From Conyzicola lurida (GTDB lineage Bacteria > Actinomycetota > Actinomycetes > Actinomycetales > Microbacteriaceae): a stretch of 64,000 bases of DNA. A program made the translations under genes and the position numbers. Positions within the stretch are counted from its first letter, which is position 1; the number at the start of each line of letters is the position of its first letter. Location: the NCBI RefSeq assembly GCF_014204935.1, contig NZ_JACHMJ010000001.1:1-64000 (forward strand), written 5' to 3'. The notes beneath the pieces are model-generated. The model saw only the letters and a program-made list of their open reading frames with translations, had not been told where the DNA came from and ran no database searches. Below, piece after piece: positions 30,651-39,880 of the stretch.

Positions 30651-31511
30651 CTACGCGTCGACGTCGCGCAGCGCCGTCGCGTGCAGGGCACCGAGCAGCG
30701 CCAGTGCATCAGCGCTGGCGCTGCCGGCGACGGGCGTGCCGACGAGCAACTGCTGTCCCGGAGCGTCGTGCACGTCGAACGTCTGATAGACGAGCTCGAT
30801 GCGCCCGACCGAGGGGTGCACGAAGACCTTGTAGGCGCGGGCGAGGCCGCCGACCGTCTGGTCGTTCCACAGCGCGCGGAAGGCGTCCACCACCAGCATC
30901 TCGTCGACCAGGGTCAGGATGGCGCGGTTCGACGGGTCGATGCCGGCGTTCAGCCGCAGGGCGTGCACCGTGGCGCGGGTCACCGAGTCCCACTCGACGA
31001 ACACGGTCTTCGCGTCGGGGTGCAGGAACAGCACCCGCACCATGTTGACCGGGGCGTCGTCGCCGGCTTCCGCGAAGGGCGACAGCAGCGCGGCCGCGGG
31101 GCCGTTGGTTGCGAGGATATCGAACGACGGCCCGAGCACGTACGCGGCCGCAGCGGGGAACGAGTCGAGCAGGGCCAGCAGCGCGGGGTCCAGGAGGTCG
31201 CGGGAAGTGCCGGTCCGAAGGCTCGGAGTCATCCCTGCCAACCGGAAGAGGTGCCCGCGCGAATCGGCGTCGAGGTGCAGCGCCCGCGCGATCGCGTCGA
31301 GCACCTGGGCGGACGGGCCGCGCTCGCGCCCCTGCTCCAACCGCGTGTAGTAGTCGGCACTTACGCCCGCCAGCCCGGCGACTTCTTCGCGGCGAAGGCC
31401 GGGCACCCGGCGGTTCTCCCGGTCGCCCGAGAATCCCGCGTCGGCGGGCGCGACCTTGCCACGGCTCGCGCGCAGGAAATCGCCGAGTGCGTTGCCGGGG
31501 AGAGGTTGCAT
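30651..31511 (-). CDS. XRE family regulator with MmyB-like ligand domain
   Basis: The 286-residue protein has an N-terminal helix-turn-helix (VPGLRREEVAGLAGVSADYY then TRLEQGRERGPSAQVLDAIA) and a C-terminal MmyB-like PAS-type domain (about 100-280). The GLRREEVA-type motif is characteristic. Such regulators often sit beside, and control, an oxidoreductase gene. Here it is divergent from the NTF2-like, LtrA and SDR genes, which it probably regulates. Confidence 0.88.
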   Translation of the reverse strand: MQPLPGNALGDFLRASRGKVAPADAGFSGDRENRRVPGLRREEVAGLAGVSADYYTRLEQGRERGPSAQVLDAIARALHLDADSRGHLFRLAGMTPSLRTGTSRDLLDPALLALLDSFPAAAAYVLGPSFDILATNGPAAALLSPFAEAGDDAPVNMVRVLFLHPDAKTVFVEWDSVTRATVHALRLNAGIDPSNRAILTLVDEMLVVDAFRALWNDQTVGGLARAYKVFVHPSVGRIELVYQTFDVHDAPGQQLLVGTPVAGSASADALALLGALHATALRDVDA

Positions 31512-31602
31512 TCGTCCAACCTAGTCCCGGTGCCTCCGGCCGGCGCGAGACGGGGAGCACCGCACCCTGTTTGCTTCTGGCGGCCGCGCACACGATGGAG
31601 TC

Positions 31603-31983
31603 ATGACAAACACAACGACAACGCAGCCCAGAACCGAGTCGATCACCGAGTGGGTCAACGCCTACCTGCTCGCGTGGACCACCAACGACCGCAAGGACAT
31701 CGCCGCGCTCTTCACCGAGGACGCCGAGTACCACGAGTCGCCGTACGACACCGAGTGGGTCGGCCGAGACGAGATCGTCGATGGATGGCGCAGCCGATGG
31801 GATTGGCAGCAGGGAGGCTGGACGTTCGAATGGTCGATCGCCAGCGTCGAGGCGTCGACCGTCGTCATCACCGGCATCGGCCACTACACGGAGCTCGGCG
31901 ACTTCGACAACGTCTGGACTGTCACCTTCGACGAGACCGGACGCTGCAGCCGGTTCGTGATGCTGAACACCGAACGCGTCTGA
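31603..31983 (+). CDS. NTF2/SnoaL-like small protein
   Basis: The 126-residue protein has the cone-like alpha+beta fold pattern of the NTF2/SnoaL family: an N-terminal helix (WVNAYLLAWTTNDRKDIAALF), TEDAEYHESPYDTEWVGRDEIVDGW, then beta strands. The acidic positions near residues 42-48 lie at the pocket entrance. The reaction or ligand is unknown. It starts 92 bases after the divergent XRE-MmyB regulator and its stop is adjacent to the LtrA gene start. Confidence 0.78.
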   Translation: MTNTTTTQPRTESITEWVNAYLLAWTTNDRKDIAALFTEDAEYHESPYDTEWVGRDEIVDGWRSRWDWQQGGWTFEWSIASVEASTVVITGIGHYTELGDFDNVWTVTFDETGRCSRFVMLNTERV

Positions 31984-31984
31984 C

Positions 31985-33001
31985 GTGACAGCGACACACG
32001 AAACCGCTCGCTCCGCCACGGCACAGCGCACCCGCGCCACCCCGCTCGAGCTGTTCTTCGACCTCGTCTACGTCTTCGCCTTCACCCAGGTGACCCACCT
32101 GATGGCCGACGGCGCGAGCGTCGAGAGTGTGCTCGGCGGCCTCGCCGTGCTGGGCGTGCTCTGGTGGTCGTGGGCGTCGCACGCGTGGCTGGCGAACCAG
32201 CAGGTCGCGGACCGCGGACCCGTGCGCGTCGGCATCCTGATCGCCATTGCGATCGTGCTGCTGCTCTCAATCGCGATCCCCGAGGTGTACCCCGCCGAGG
32301 GCGAGAGCCTCTTCGGCGCGCTGCTGTTCTCGGTCGGGTTCGTCCTGCTGTCGCTCGTCTACACGGCGGTGAACCTGGTCGCGGCCCGGCACGATGCCGC
32401 GCTCCGTCGTCAGGTGCTGCGCACCATGGGCGTCACCATCGTGCCCGTCTCCGTGGCGCTGATCAGCGGGGCGTTCCTCGGCGGCACCCCCCAGCTCGTA
32501 CTCTGGCTCGCCGCGGTCGTCGTCGAGGGGATCACCATTTTCGCGACCTCGCAGGGCGGGGCGTGGCTCCTGCCGTCCGCGGCCCACTACGCCGAGCGCC
32601 ACGGCCTCGTCGTGATCCTCGCCCTCGGCGAATCGATCATCTCGATCGGGCTCGGGGCGTCGCACTCGAAACTCACCCCGCAGGTCGTGCTGGCCTCGCT
32701 CGTCGCGATCGTCGTCGCCCTCGGCATGTGGTGGACCTACTTCGGCCGCATCGCCGACACTGCCGAACACCGCATCCACGTGCTGACGGGCAACCGCAGA
32801 ACCGCCGTGGCGACGATCGGCACCTACCTGCACTTCGGCATCGTCGCTGGCGTCTTGCTCGCCTCGCTCAGCATGGGCGGTGCGATCGAGCACATCGGTG
32901 GCGGGCACCCGATCGCCCCGTTCGACTGGACCGTGCTCGGTATCGGTCTCGCGCTCTTCCTCCCGGCCACCGGCGCCTACGCCCGGGTGTCGCGCGCCTA
33001 G
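31985..33001 (+). CDS. Low-temperature-requirement A (LtrA) family membrane protein
   Basis: The GTG start at 31985, one base after the preceding stop, gives 338 residues. RTRATPLELFFDLVYVFAFT is the LtrA signature, and about 9 transmembrane segments follow, including LVVILALGESIISIGLGASH with the conserved GES motif. Family members are membrane proteins of unknown function, some needed for growth in the cold. It is the middle gene of a probable operon NTF2-like, LtrA, SDR. Confidence 0.88.
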   Translation: MTATHETARSATAQRTRATPLELFFDLVYVFAFTQVTHLMADGASVESVLGGLAVLGVLWWSWASHAWLANQQVADRGPVRVGILIAIAIVLLLSIAIPEVYPAEGESLFGALLFSVGFVLLSLVYTAVNLVAARHDAALRRQVLRTMGVTIVPVSVALISGAFLGGTPQLVLWLAAVVVEGITIFATSQGGAWLLPSAAHYAERHGLVVILALGESIISIGLGASHSKLTPQVVLASLVAIVVALGMWWTYFGRIADTAEHRIHVLTGNRRTAVATIGTYLHFGIVAGVLLASLSMGGAIEHIGGGHPIAPFDWTVLGIGLALFLPATGAYARVSRA

Positions 33002-33068
33002 TTTTCTCTCTCCCCGCAGCACCAGCTGACGGGGTTTCCCAACCACATCACCACACCCAGGAGTCTCC

Positions 33069-33812
33069 ATGACCAGCACACCCTCGAACACCGCCGGCGC
33101 CGTCCTCATCACGGGAGCAAGCAGCGGCATCGGCGAAGCAACCGCGCGGCACCTGGGCGCCCTCGGCTACCCGGTCGTTCTCGGCGCCCGCCGCGTCGAC
33201 AAGCTGGCCGCCGTCGTCGACGACATCAGGGAGGCGGGTGGCCGGGCCGAGTTCCACGAGCTCGACGTCACGGACCTCGCCAGCGTGCGCGACTTCGTGG
33301 CGTTCGCGACGACCGTCTACGGCCGCGTCGACGTGCTCGTCAACAACGCGGGAGTCATGCCGCTGTCGACGATGAACGCGCTGCGCATCGACGAGTGGAA
33401 TCAGATGATCGACGTGAACCTGCGCGGCACCCTACACGGGATCGCCGCGGTGCTGCCGCTGATGGAGGCGCAGGGGAGCGGGCACATCGTCAACGTCGCG
33501 TCCGTGTCCGGGCTGCGGGTCGACCCGACCGCCGCGGTCTACAGCGCCACGAAGTTCGCGGTGCGCGCGCTCTCGGAAGGCCTGCGGCAGGAGAGCCGTG
33601 TCGTGCGGGTGACGATCGTGAGCCCGGGTTTCACCGTCAGCGAGTTGACCGAGCGCGGCGGCGATGTGGCGACGCTGGATGCCGTACGGGCGACCACCGC
33701 GCAGATGGGGCTGCCCGCATCCGCGGTGGCGGAGGCCATCGCCTACGCCATCGGTCAGCCCGCCACCGTCGACGTGAACGAGATCATCGTGCGGCCCACG
33801 CTGCAGGGCTAG
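33069..33812 (+). CDS. SDR family oxidoreductase
   Basis: The 247-residue protein is a classical short-chain dehydrogenase. TGASSGIGE is the nucleotide-binding loop (near 16-24), NNAG follows (about 91), and the active-site set is VNVASVSG with YSATK. The basic residue after beta-2 (GARRVDKL) suggests NADP(H). It lies 67 bases after LtrA, on the same strand, next to an XRE-MmyB regulator, a context usual for this SDR group. The substrate is unknown. Confidence 0.9.
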   Translation: MTSTPSNTAGAVLITGASSGIGEATARHLGALGYPVVLGARRVDKLAAVVDDIREAGGRAEFHELDVTDLASVRDFVAFATTVYGRVDVLVNNAGVMPLSTMNALRIDEWNQMIDVNLRGTLHGIAAVLPLMEAQGSGHIVNVASVSGLRVDPTAAVYSATKFAVRALSEGLRQESRVVRVTIVSPGFTVSELTERGGDVATLDAVRATTAQMGLPASAVAEAIAYAIGQPATVDVNEIIVRPTLQG

Positions 33813-33839
33813 CGGCGATACCGCGACGCGGGGCGCCCT

Positions 33840-33956
33840 ATTTCGCTACACCCGCCGAAATTCTTCTTCACGAGCGCGTAATGCGCCCGTAACGACCCGT
33901 ACCTAGCCTCGTCACCAAGCCACTCGGCCCGATTTCGCTATATCCGCCGATTATTC
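33840..33956. promoter_or_regulatory. Direct repeats upstream of the sugar ABC locus
   Basis: ATTTCGCTACACCCGCCGA (33840-33858) and ATTTCGCTATATCCGCCGA (33932-33950) differ at only two positions. The first also reads ATTTCG and CGAAAT as inverted arms. They lie in the gap between the SDR gene and the binding-protein gene. They could be binding sites for the ROK regulator at 37144, which is the only regulator in the locus. Confidence 0.5.
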
Positions 33957-33993
33957 ATCTTGCACCGACACCCCACCGATTCAGGAGACTTGC

Positions 33994-35295
33994 GTGCCCC
34001 CACTCACCCATTCCCGACCGGTCCGGCTCACAGCCGGGCTCGCCATGGTCGCCAGCGCCGCGCTCGTCCTCTCCGGCTGCGGCCGAGTCGACAACGCCGG
34101 AACGTCGGCGAGCACCGCCGTCGACGACAAGCCCGCCACGGGCACCGTCTCCCTCTGGGCTCCTGACGGCGACGCCAACGCGCTCGACGACACCATGGCG
34201 ACGTTCAAGGAGGAGAACCCCGACCTCGACCTCGAGGTGACGCTCATCCCCGAGTCGGAGTACAACACCAAGCTCCAGGCCGCGATCGCGTCTGGCACCG
34301 GTCCCGACATCGCGCAGACCTACACCGAGGCGCAGGCCGGCTTCATCAAGGGCGAGGCCTTCGCCGCCGTTCCCGACCGCCTCGTCGACGAAGACTCCTT
34401 CTTCCCCGGCTCCTGGGCCGCGGGCGAGGTCGACGGTGTCGCGTACACCGTGCCGTGGTACGCGTACACCTACACGCTCGTCTATCGGAAGGACCTCGCC
34501 GACGCGGCTGGACTGACCGCCCCCGCCACGTGGGAAGACGCGATCCCGTTCTTTGAGGGCCTCCAGTCGGCCGGCGCCGTCAAGGGCTTCGGCGCAAGCA
34601 TCGGCTGGGACAGCTACACCGGCCAGGACCTCGCCCAGCTGGTCTGGCAGGCCGGCGGCGAGCTGATCAGCGACGACGAGTCCGAGTGGACGCTCGACAC
34701 CCCCGAGATGATCGAGGCGATCAACTACAGCGCCTCCTACTTCACCTCGGGTGCGGCCGATACCTCCAGCCCCGGATTCCTCGACACTCAGCCCTACTTC
34801 GTCTCCGGCAAGTCCGTGTCGATGATCACCGGTCCCTGGGTCATCGGCCAGTTCGACGCCGTCGCCGAGGAAGACGGCTGGACCGCTGAGAACGTCGGAA
34901 GCACGCTCGTGCCCGCCGGTTCCGCCGGCAGCGTCGGCGCGATCGCCGGTGGCAGCCTCGGTGTGCTCGCCGACAGCGACAACCAGGATGCCGCGTGGAA
35001 GGTCGTCCGCTTCCTCTCCGAGTCCGACACGCAGATCGCGCAGTACGAGTCCTACGGATCGCTCCCCGCCGTACAGGCCGCGTGGGATGACCCCGCGATC
35101 GCCGACCAGCCGCTCCTCGACGCGTTCTTCGAGCAGCTGCAGAGCACGCGGTCCTACCCGCAGCGCACCACCTGGCTGCAGATCGCCACCCAGATGGGCA
35201 CCGAGATGGAGTCCGTCGCCAAGGGCCAGGAGACCGCCGAAGAAGCAGCGGCCAACCTCCAGGCATTCGCCGACGGCGTCGGCACCGGCGAGTAA
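33994..35295 (+). CDS. Sugar ABC transporter substrate-binding lipoprotein
   Basis: The 433-residue protein is a family 1 extracellular binding protein. An arginine-bearing N-terminus and hydrophobic segment end in a lipobox VLSGC, with C29 as the lipid-bearing cysteine. GTVSLWAPDGDANALDDTMATFKEENPDLD is the start of the mature domain and IASGTGPDIAQT a further family pattern. It should bind a sugar or oligosaccharide outside the cell. Two permease genes follow. No ATPase gene is in the locus, so a shared MsmK/MsiK-type ATPase is expected elsewhere. The start is a GTG after AGGAG-like GGAGAC. Confidence 0.9.
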   Translation: MPPLTHSRPVRLTAGLAMVASAALVLSGCGRVDNAGTSASTAVDDKPATGTVSLWAPDGDANALDDTMATFKEENPDLDLEVTLIPESEYNTKLQAAIASGTGPDIAQTYTEAQAGFIKGEAFAAVPDRLVDEDSFFPGSWAAGEVDGVAYTVPWYAYTYTLVYRKDLADAAGLTAPATWEDAIPFFEGLQSAGAVKGFGASIGWDSYTGQDLAQLVWQAGGELISDDESEWTLDTPEMIEAINYSASYFTSGAADTSSPGFLDTQPYFVSGKSVSMITGPWVIGQFDAVAEEDGWTAENVGSTLVPAGSAGSVGAIAGGSLGVLADSDNQDAAWKVVRFLSESDTQIAQYESYGSLPAVQAAWDDPAIADQPLLDAFFEQLQSTRSYPQRTTWLQIATQMGTEMESVAKGQETAEEAAANLQAFADGVGTGE

Positions 35296-35302
35296 CGAGC
35301 TC

Positions 35303-36220
35303 ATGACTGCACTGAACACCTCGGGGGTGCCGCGCAAGCGGCGCCCCCGCGGCGTGCGCACAAGCGCCATCGCGTGGATCTTCCTCGCGCCCTTCGCCAT
35401 CGTCTTCCTCACCTACACGGCGATCCCGGCGCTCGCCGCGATCGGCTTCAGCCTCACCGACCTGCAGGGCCGCGACCTGCGCAACCCGTTCAACGTCGAT
35501 TTCGTCGCCATCGACAACTACGTGCGGCTCTTCGCCGACGCGCGCTTCATCCGCGACATCGGCAACACCCTCCTCTTCGTCGTGGTCGGCGTGCCGCTCA
35601 CCATGGCCCTCGGCTTCGCGCTCGCCGTCTCGCTGAACTCCGGCATCCGCCGCCTGCGCGGCGTCTTCCGCACGATCTTCTTCGCCCCCGTCGTTACGAA
35701 CATCGTCGCCATCGCCCTCATCTGGCAGTACGCCTTCAACAGCGACGGCACCGTCAACAACGTGCTCGCGAACTTCGGTTTCGCCGGCCCCAACTGGCTC
35801 GACGACACCAACACGGCGATGCCCGTCGTCATTCTGCTCGGCATCTGGCGCAACTTCGGCACCGCGATGCTGCTGTTCCTCGCGGGCCTCCAGGCGGTTC
35901 CCGAAGACGTGCAGGAAGCGGCATCCCTCGACGGCGCCGGCTGGTGGAGCCGCATGTGGCACATCACGCTGCCCCTTCTCCTCCCCACGATCCTGCTGAT
36001 CTCGGTTCTCCTCACCGTGTTCTACCTGCAGGTCTTCGACGAGCCGTACCTGCTCACCGACGGCGGCCCGCTCGGGTCGACCGAGTCGATCGCGCTCTAC
36101 ACCTACAACCAGTTCGGATTCGGCAACTACGGCATCTCGTCGGCCGCCTCCGTCGTCACCCTCGTGCTCGTCGCTGTCGTCAGCGTCGTGCAGTTCCGTC
36201 TGCTGAGGCCACGCACATGA
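35303..36220 (+). CDS. Sugar ABC transporter permease (MalF/UgpA type)
   Basis: The ATG at 35303 gives 305 residues with six transmembrane segments. The EAA loop is DVQEAASLDGAGWWSRMWHITLP, typical of the MalF/UgpA group. The in-frame reading upstream overlaps the binding-protein gene and is not coding. The stop overlaps the second permease's ATG by four bases. The pair forms the membrane pore for the sugar taken up by the binding protein at 33994. Confidence 0.92.
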   Translation: MTALNTSGVPRKRRPRGVRTSAIAWIFLAPFAIVFLTYTAIPALAAIGFSLTDLQGRDLRNPFNVDFVAIDNYVRLFADARFIRDIGNTLLFVVVGVPLTMALGFALAVSLNSGIRRLRGVFRTIFFAPVVTNIVAIALIWQYAFNSDGTVNNVLANFGFAGPNWLDDTNTAMPVVILLGIWRNFGTAMLLFLAGLQAVPEDVQEAASLDGAGWWSRMWHITLPLLLPTILLISVLLTVFYLQVFDEPYLLTDGGPLGSTESIALYTYNQFGFGNYGISSAASVVTLVLVAVVSVVQFRLLRPRT

Positions 36221-37104
36221 CCGCAACCATCGACCGAATGACGGATGCCGCGGCCGGCACCCATACCGCCGCGGGCCCGCGCCCCCGCCGGGTCCCCGTC
36301 GTGCTGTTGTACATCGGCCTCGCGCTGATCGCGATCGTCACGCTCCTGCCGTTCTTCTGGGTGATCAGCGGCTCGCTGCGCAGCCTCGACGAGATCCGCG
36401 CCGATCCCGGAGCCTGGCTGCCGACGGCGCCGACGCTCGACAACTTCGCGCGGCTGTTCAGCAAGGAGAACTTCGCCGGCTACCTGTTCAACAGCGTCGC
36501 CGTGGCGGTCATGGTCGTGCTCGGCAACATCGTCGCGGCCGCCGCCGCGGGGTACGCGCTCGGCAAGCTGCACTTCGCGGGCAAGAAGATCGCCTTCGCG
36601 GCGGTCATGGCCTCGCTCATGGTGCCGTTCACCGCCGTGTTCGTGCCGCAGTTCGTCGTCACGGTGAACCTCGGCCTCATCGACACCCTCGCCGGCATCG
36701 CGCTGCCGAGCCTGGCGCTGCCGATCTCGATCTTCATCATGCGACAGTACGCATCGTCGATTCCCGACGAATTGCTCGAGGCCGCGCGCATGGACGGTGC
36801 CGGCGAATTCCGGCTGTTCTTCACGATCTTCCTGCCGCTCTCCGGACCGGCCGTGGCGACCGTCACGATCATGTCGTTCCTCAACTCGTGGAACAACTTC
36901 ATCTGGCCGCTCATCGTCGCGCAGAGCAACTCGACCTACACGCTGCCCGTCGGCCTCGCCGCGACCAGCCAGGCGTCGGCGAACGTCACCGACTACGGGC
37001 TCGTGCTCGCCGGTGCGATCGTCGTGATGTTGCCGGTGCTCGTGCTCTTCCTGTTCCTGCAGCGTTACTTCGTCCAGGGCATCGCCGCGTCCGGCCTAAA
37101 GTGA
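36217..37104 (+). CDS. Sugar ABC transporter permease (MalG/UgpE type)
   Basis: The 295-residue protein begins MTATIDRMTDAAAGTHTAAG and has six transmembrane segments. The EAA loop DELLEAARMDGAGEFRLFF is followed by IFLPLSGPAVATV, as in MalG/UgpE proteins. It is coupled to the first permease by an ATGA overlap. The ROK regulator gene follows about 40 bases later. Confidence 0.92.
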   Translation: MTATIDRMTDAAAGTHTAAGPRPRRVPVVLLYIGLALIAIVTLLPFFWVISGSLRSLDEIRADPGAWLPTAPTLDNFARLFSKENFAGYLFNSVAVAVMVVLGNIVAAAAAGYALGKLHFAGKKIAFAAVMASLMVPFTAVFVPQFVVTVNLGLIDTLAGIALPSLALPISIFIMRQYASSIPDELLEAARMDGAGEFRLFFTIFLPLSGPAVATVTIMSFLNSWNNFIWPLIVAQSNSTYTLPVGLAATSQASANVTDYGLVLAGAIVVMLPVLVLFLFLQRYFVQGIAASGLK

Positions 37105-37143
37105 GCAAAGCAACCATTCGACGCGGTGGCGGGAAAGGCACAG

Positions 37144-38283
37144 ATGCCCGGTCTTGATCCGAAGGCGCTCCGGCGCCTCAACACCTCCGTCACGCTGCGC
37201 GCCCTCGCCGTGGAGTCGGAACCGGTCGGTATGTCGGCGCTCGCCGTGCAGGCGGGGCTGTCGCGCCGCACCGTCGAGCTCATCCTCGACTCGCTCGTCG
37301 AGGCCGGCTGGGTGACTGAGCTCGACAGGGTTCCGACGACCGGCGCGGCCGGGCGGCCGTCGCGGCGCTTCGAACTGCGAGCCGAACACTCGGTGCTCGC
37401 GGCCGTGCGGGTCAGCACGCTCGAGGCCAGCGCGGTCGTCGCCGACGTGCGCGGCAACATCCTCGGCAGGGCGGCACGCGCTCTCACCGACTACTACGAC
37501 CCTGCTTCCTCGCTCGACATCGCCGCGGCGATCGTGCACGAGGCCCTCGCCGCCGCGGGCGCCTCGACCGACCAGCTGCGCGCGGGAGCCATGGCGAGCG
37601 GTGGTGCGATCGACGAGAACGGTGTGGTGCGCCGCCTCGTGCACGCCGAGAAGTGGACCGACGTCGACCTTCCCGCGGAGATGGCGGCACGAATCCCCGT
37701 CGCCTGGTTCGCCGACAACGACGCGAACCTCGGCGCCCTCGCCGAACGCTGGCGGGGGACAGCCCGCGACCACGAGAACGTGGTCTGGGGAATCTTCGGA
37801 AACCGCAGCGGCCTCGGCATCCTGATCCGCGGCTCCGTGTACCGCGGCTTCCAGGGCGCAGCGGGGGAGATCGTCGAGGCGGTGCCGCTCGCGGTCGCCT
37901 CGTTCGACACCCGGCCGGTCGCGTTTCTCACCTCGCCGGTCGCGGCCGAGCGGCGCACCGCCGACGCGGTCTTCGATGCCGCCCGCGTGGGCGACACGGC
38001 GGCGCTCGCCGAGGTCGACGCGTTCGCCCGCCACATCAGCGACATCCTGCTCACTGTCTCGTGGACGATCGCCCCGTCGCTGGTCGTGCTCGGCGGCGGC
38101 CTCGAGAACGGCGCCGACCTGCTGCTACCGCGGGTACGCGAGTCGCTGCGGACGGCGCGAGCCCCCGACGTCGAGCTGGTCGCCAGCTCGCTGGGCGCCG
38201 ACGGCCCGCTCGTGGGTGCGCTCAAGTTCGTGCTCGACCGCATGGACACCGAACTGTTCGGCCCGCTGATGCCCGGCGCCTAG
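37144..38283 (+). CDS. ROK family transcriptional regulator
   Basis: The 379-residue protein has an N-terminal winged helix (SALAVQAGLSRRTVELILDS) and then a ROK sugar-kinase-like domain. The kinase part has GNRSGLGILIRGSVYRG near 220 and GAAGEIVEAVPL. The usual zinc motif of ROK kinases (CxCGxxGCxE) is absent, which points to a regulator and not a kinase. ROK regulators sense sugars and repress sugar uptake genes. Start chosen at ATG 37144, after GGGAAAGG; the GTG at 37126 is possible. It lies inside the sugar locus and probably controls it. Confidence 0.88.
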   Translation: MPGLDPKALRRLNTSVTLRALAVESEPVGMSALAVQAGLSRRTVELILDSLVEAGWVTELDRVPTTGAAGRPSRRFELRAEHSVLAAVRVSTLEASAVVADVRGNILGRAARALTDYYDPASSLDIAAAIVHEALAAAGASTDQLRAGAMASGGAIDENGVVRRLVHAEKWTDVDLPAEMAARIPVAWFADNDANLGALAERWRGTARDHENVVWGIFGNRSGLGILIRGSVYRGFQGAAGEIVEAVPLAVASFDTRPVAFLTSPVAAERRTADAVFDAARVGDTAALAEVDAFARHISDILLTVSWTIAPSLVVLGGGLENGADLLLPRVRESLRTARAPDVELVASSLGADGPLVGALKFVLDRMDTELFGPLMPGA

Positions 38284-38332
38284 GCGCCCGCGGGTCCCAC
38301 GCTCTCAGAACCACAGCACCAGGAGAAACACA

Positions 38333-39856
38333 ATGACTGACACCACCGACACCGACGTGCTCATCGTGGGCAGCGGGATCATGGGAGCCGCCGCGGCCCG
38401 GTTGCTCCGTGAGTCCGACCCGCGAGTGCGCATCGTGATGGTCGACGGCGGATCGCCGATCGGCGGCACGGCCGGACTGCACCTGCACGACGTCGAGGAG
38501 CCCGACCTCTGGCAGCTCTACAACCAGCGGGTGTCCTCCGGAATCCAGGGCCTCTACACCGGGGCGGCGGTGACGGATGTCGTGGCCGACGACCTGCGGT
38601 CGATCGCGCCGGGCATGTTCCACAGTCAGACCTTCGGCGAGGATGCCGCCGCGATGCCCGCCAGCGCGCTGGCGTGGAACACCGGGGGCATGGGCGTGCA
38701 TTGGACCGCCGCGACCCCGTGGCCGGCCGGACACGAGACCTTCGCGGACGGCGACGACGAGGCGTGGAACGCCGACCTCGCGACCGCCCGCCGCGTGCTC
38801 GCCGTGTCGCCGTCGCCGATCGGCCCGACAGCGGCGGGTTCGGTCGTGATCGAGCGGCTGCGTGGACTGCTCGCCGGCACCGCGCCCGTCGGACGCGAAC
38901 CGCAGCCGATGCCGATGGCCGTCGTGCCGACCGAGACCGGCTTGCGCCCGCGAACCTCGCCCGCGACAATCTTCGCACCGATCGCCGGTGCCGACGACCC
39001 GGCCTTCACCCTGCTCACCGGCACCCTCGCCATCCGGATCCTCGTCGACGGGACGCGGGCGACCGGCGCCCGTCTACGCACGGTGGCCGACGGGGCGGAG
39101 TTCGAGATCCGGGCGCAGACCGTCTTGATCTGCGCCGACACCCTGCGCACCCCGCAACTGCTGTTCGCTTCCGGCATCCGCCCCGAAGCTCTCGGCCGCT
39201 ATCTCAACGAGCACGCCTTCGTGACCAGCCGGGTTCTCATGGATCTGGACCGCTTCGGCCTCGACGTCGCCGAGCTGCCGATCGCCCGCGAGGGGGAGTT
39301 CTGCACGGACTCGATCTGGATCCCGCAGAACGGCGACGCGCAGCCGTTCCACGGGCAGGTGATGAACAACACGTACGTCGACGAGGATGGCGCGCCCCTG
39401 GCGTATTCGGTCGGGCTCTCGCTCTACACACCGGTCGAATCGCGGGCCGAGAACCGGCTGGTTTTCTCGGACACGGAGACCGACATCGCGGGCCTACCGA
39501 AGATCGGCTACGAGTTCGCCTACTCGGAGAAGGACCTCGCTCTGATCGACCGGGCCCTCGACCAGACGGAGGAGCTCGCGCTCGCCTTCGGGGACTTCGA
39601 CCCCGAGACCGAGCGGATGCTGCTCCCGCCGGGATCGTCGTTACACCTCACCGGCACCGTGCGCTCGGGGACCGTCGACGACGGCACGAGCGTGTGCGAC
39701 ACCGACGGCCGCGTCTGGGGATTCGACAACCTCTACCTCGCCGGCAACGGCGTCATCCCGACGGCGGTCGTCGCCAACTCGACCCTCACCGGAACCATCA
39801 CCGCCGTGCGCGCGGCCCGCGCCGTGAGCCGCGCGCTGGCCGCTGTCAGCCACTAA
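38333..39856 (+). CDS. Pyranose-oxidase-like GMC oxidoreductase
   Basis: The 507-residue FAD enzyme has the dinucleotide-binding GSGIMGA at 13-19. GGMGVHWTAATP (118-129) matches the GGMxTHWTCATP segment of pyranose 2-oxidase, in which the histidine carries the covalent FAD link; here the candidate is H123. The C-terminal pair H438 (SSLHLTGT) and N482 (VVANSTLTG) fits the GMC catalytic His/Asn. It should oxidise a sugar or a glycoside at C2 or C3. It follows the sugar importer genes and ROK regulator and precedes an isomerase/epimerase-like gene. An actinobacterial relative type, C-glycoside 3-oxidase (CarA), is the closest known parallel by pattern; this needs alignment. Confidence 0.85.
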   Translation: MTDTTDTDVLIVGSGIMGAAAARLLRESDPRVRIVMVDGGSPIGGTAGLHLHDVEEPDLWQLYNQRVSSGIQGLYTGAAVTDVVADDLRSIAPGMFHSQTFGEDAAAMPASALAWNTGGMGVHWTAATPWPAGHETFADGDDEAWNADLATARRVLAVSPSPIGPTAAGSVVIERLRGLLAGTAPVGREPQPMPMAVVPTETGLRPRTSPATIFAPIAGADDPAFTLLTGTLAIRILVDGTRATGARLRTVADGAEFEIRAQTVLICADTLRTPQLLFASGIRPEALGRYLNEHAFVTSRVLMDLDRFGLDVAELPIAREGEFCTDSIWIPQNGDAQPFHGQVMNNTYVDEDGAPLAYSVGLSLYTPVESRAENRLVFSDTETDIAGLPKIGYEFAYSEKDLALIDRALDQTEELALAFGDFDPETERMLLPPGSSLHLTGTVRSGTVDDGTSVCDTDGRVWGFDNLYLAGNGVIPTAVVANSTLTGTITAVRAARAVSRALAAVSH

Positions 39857-39880
39857 GACACCCACCCAACGGAGAACACC

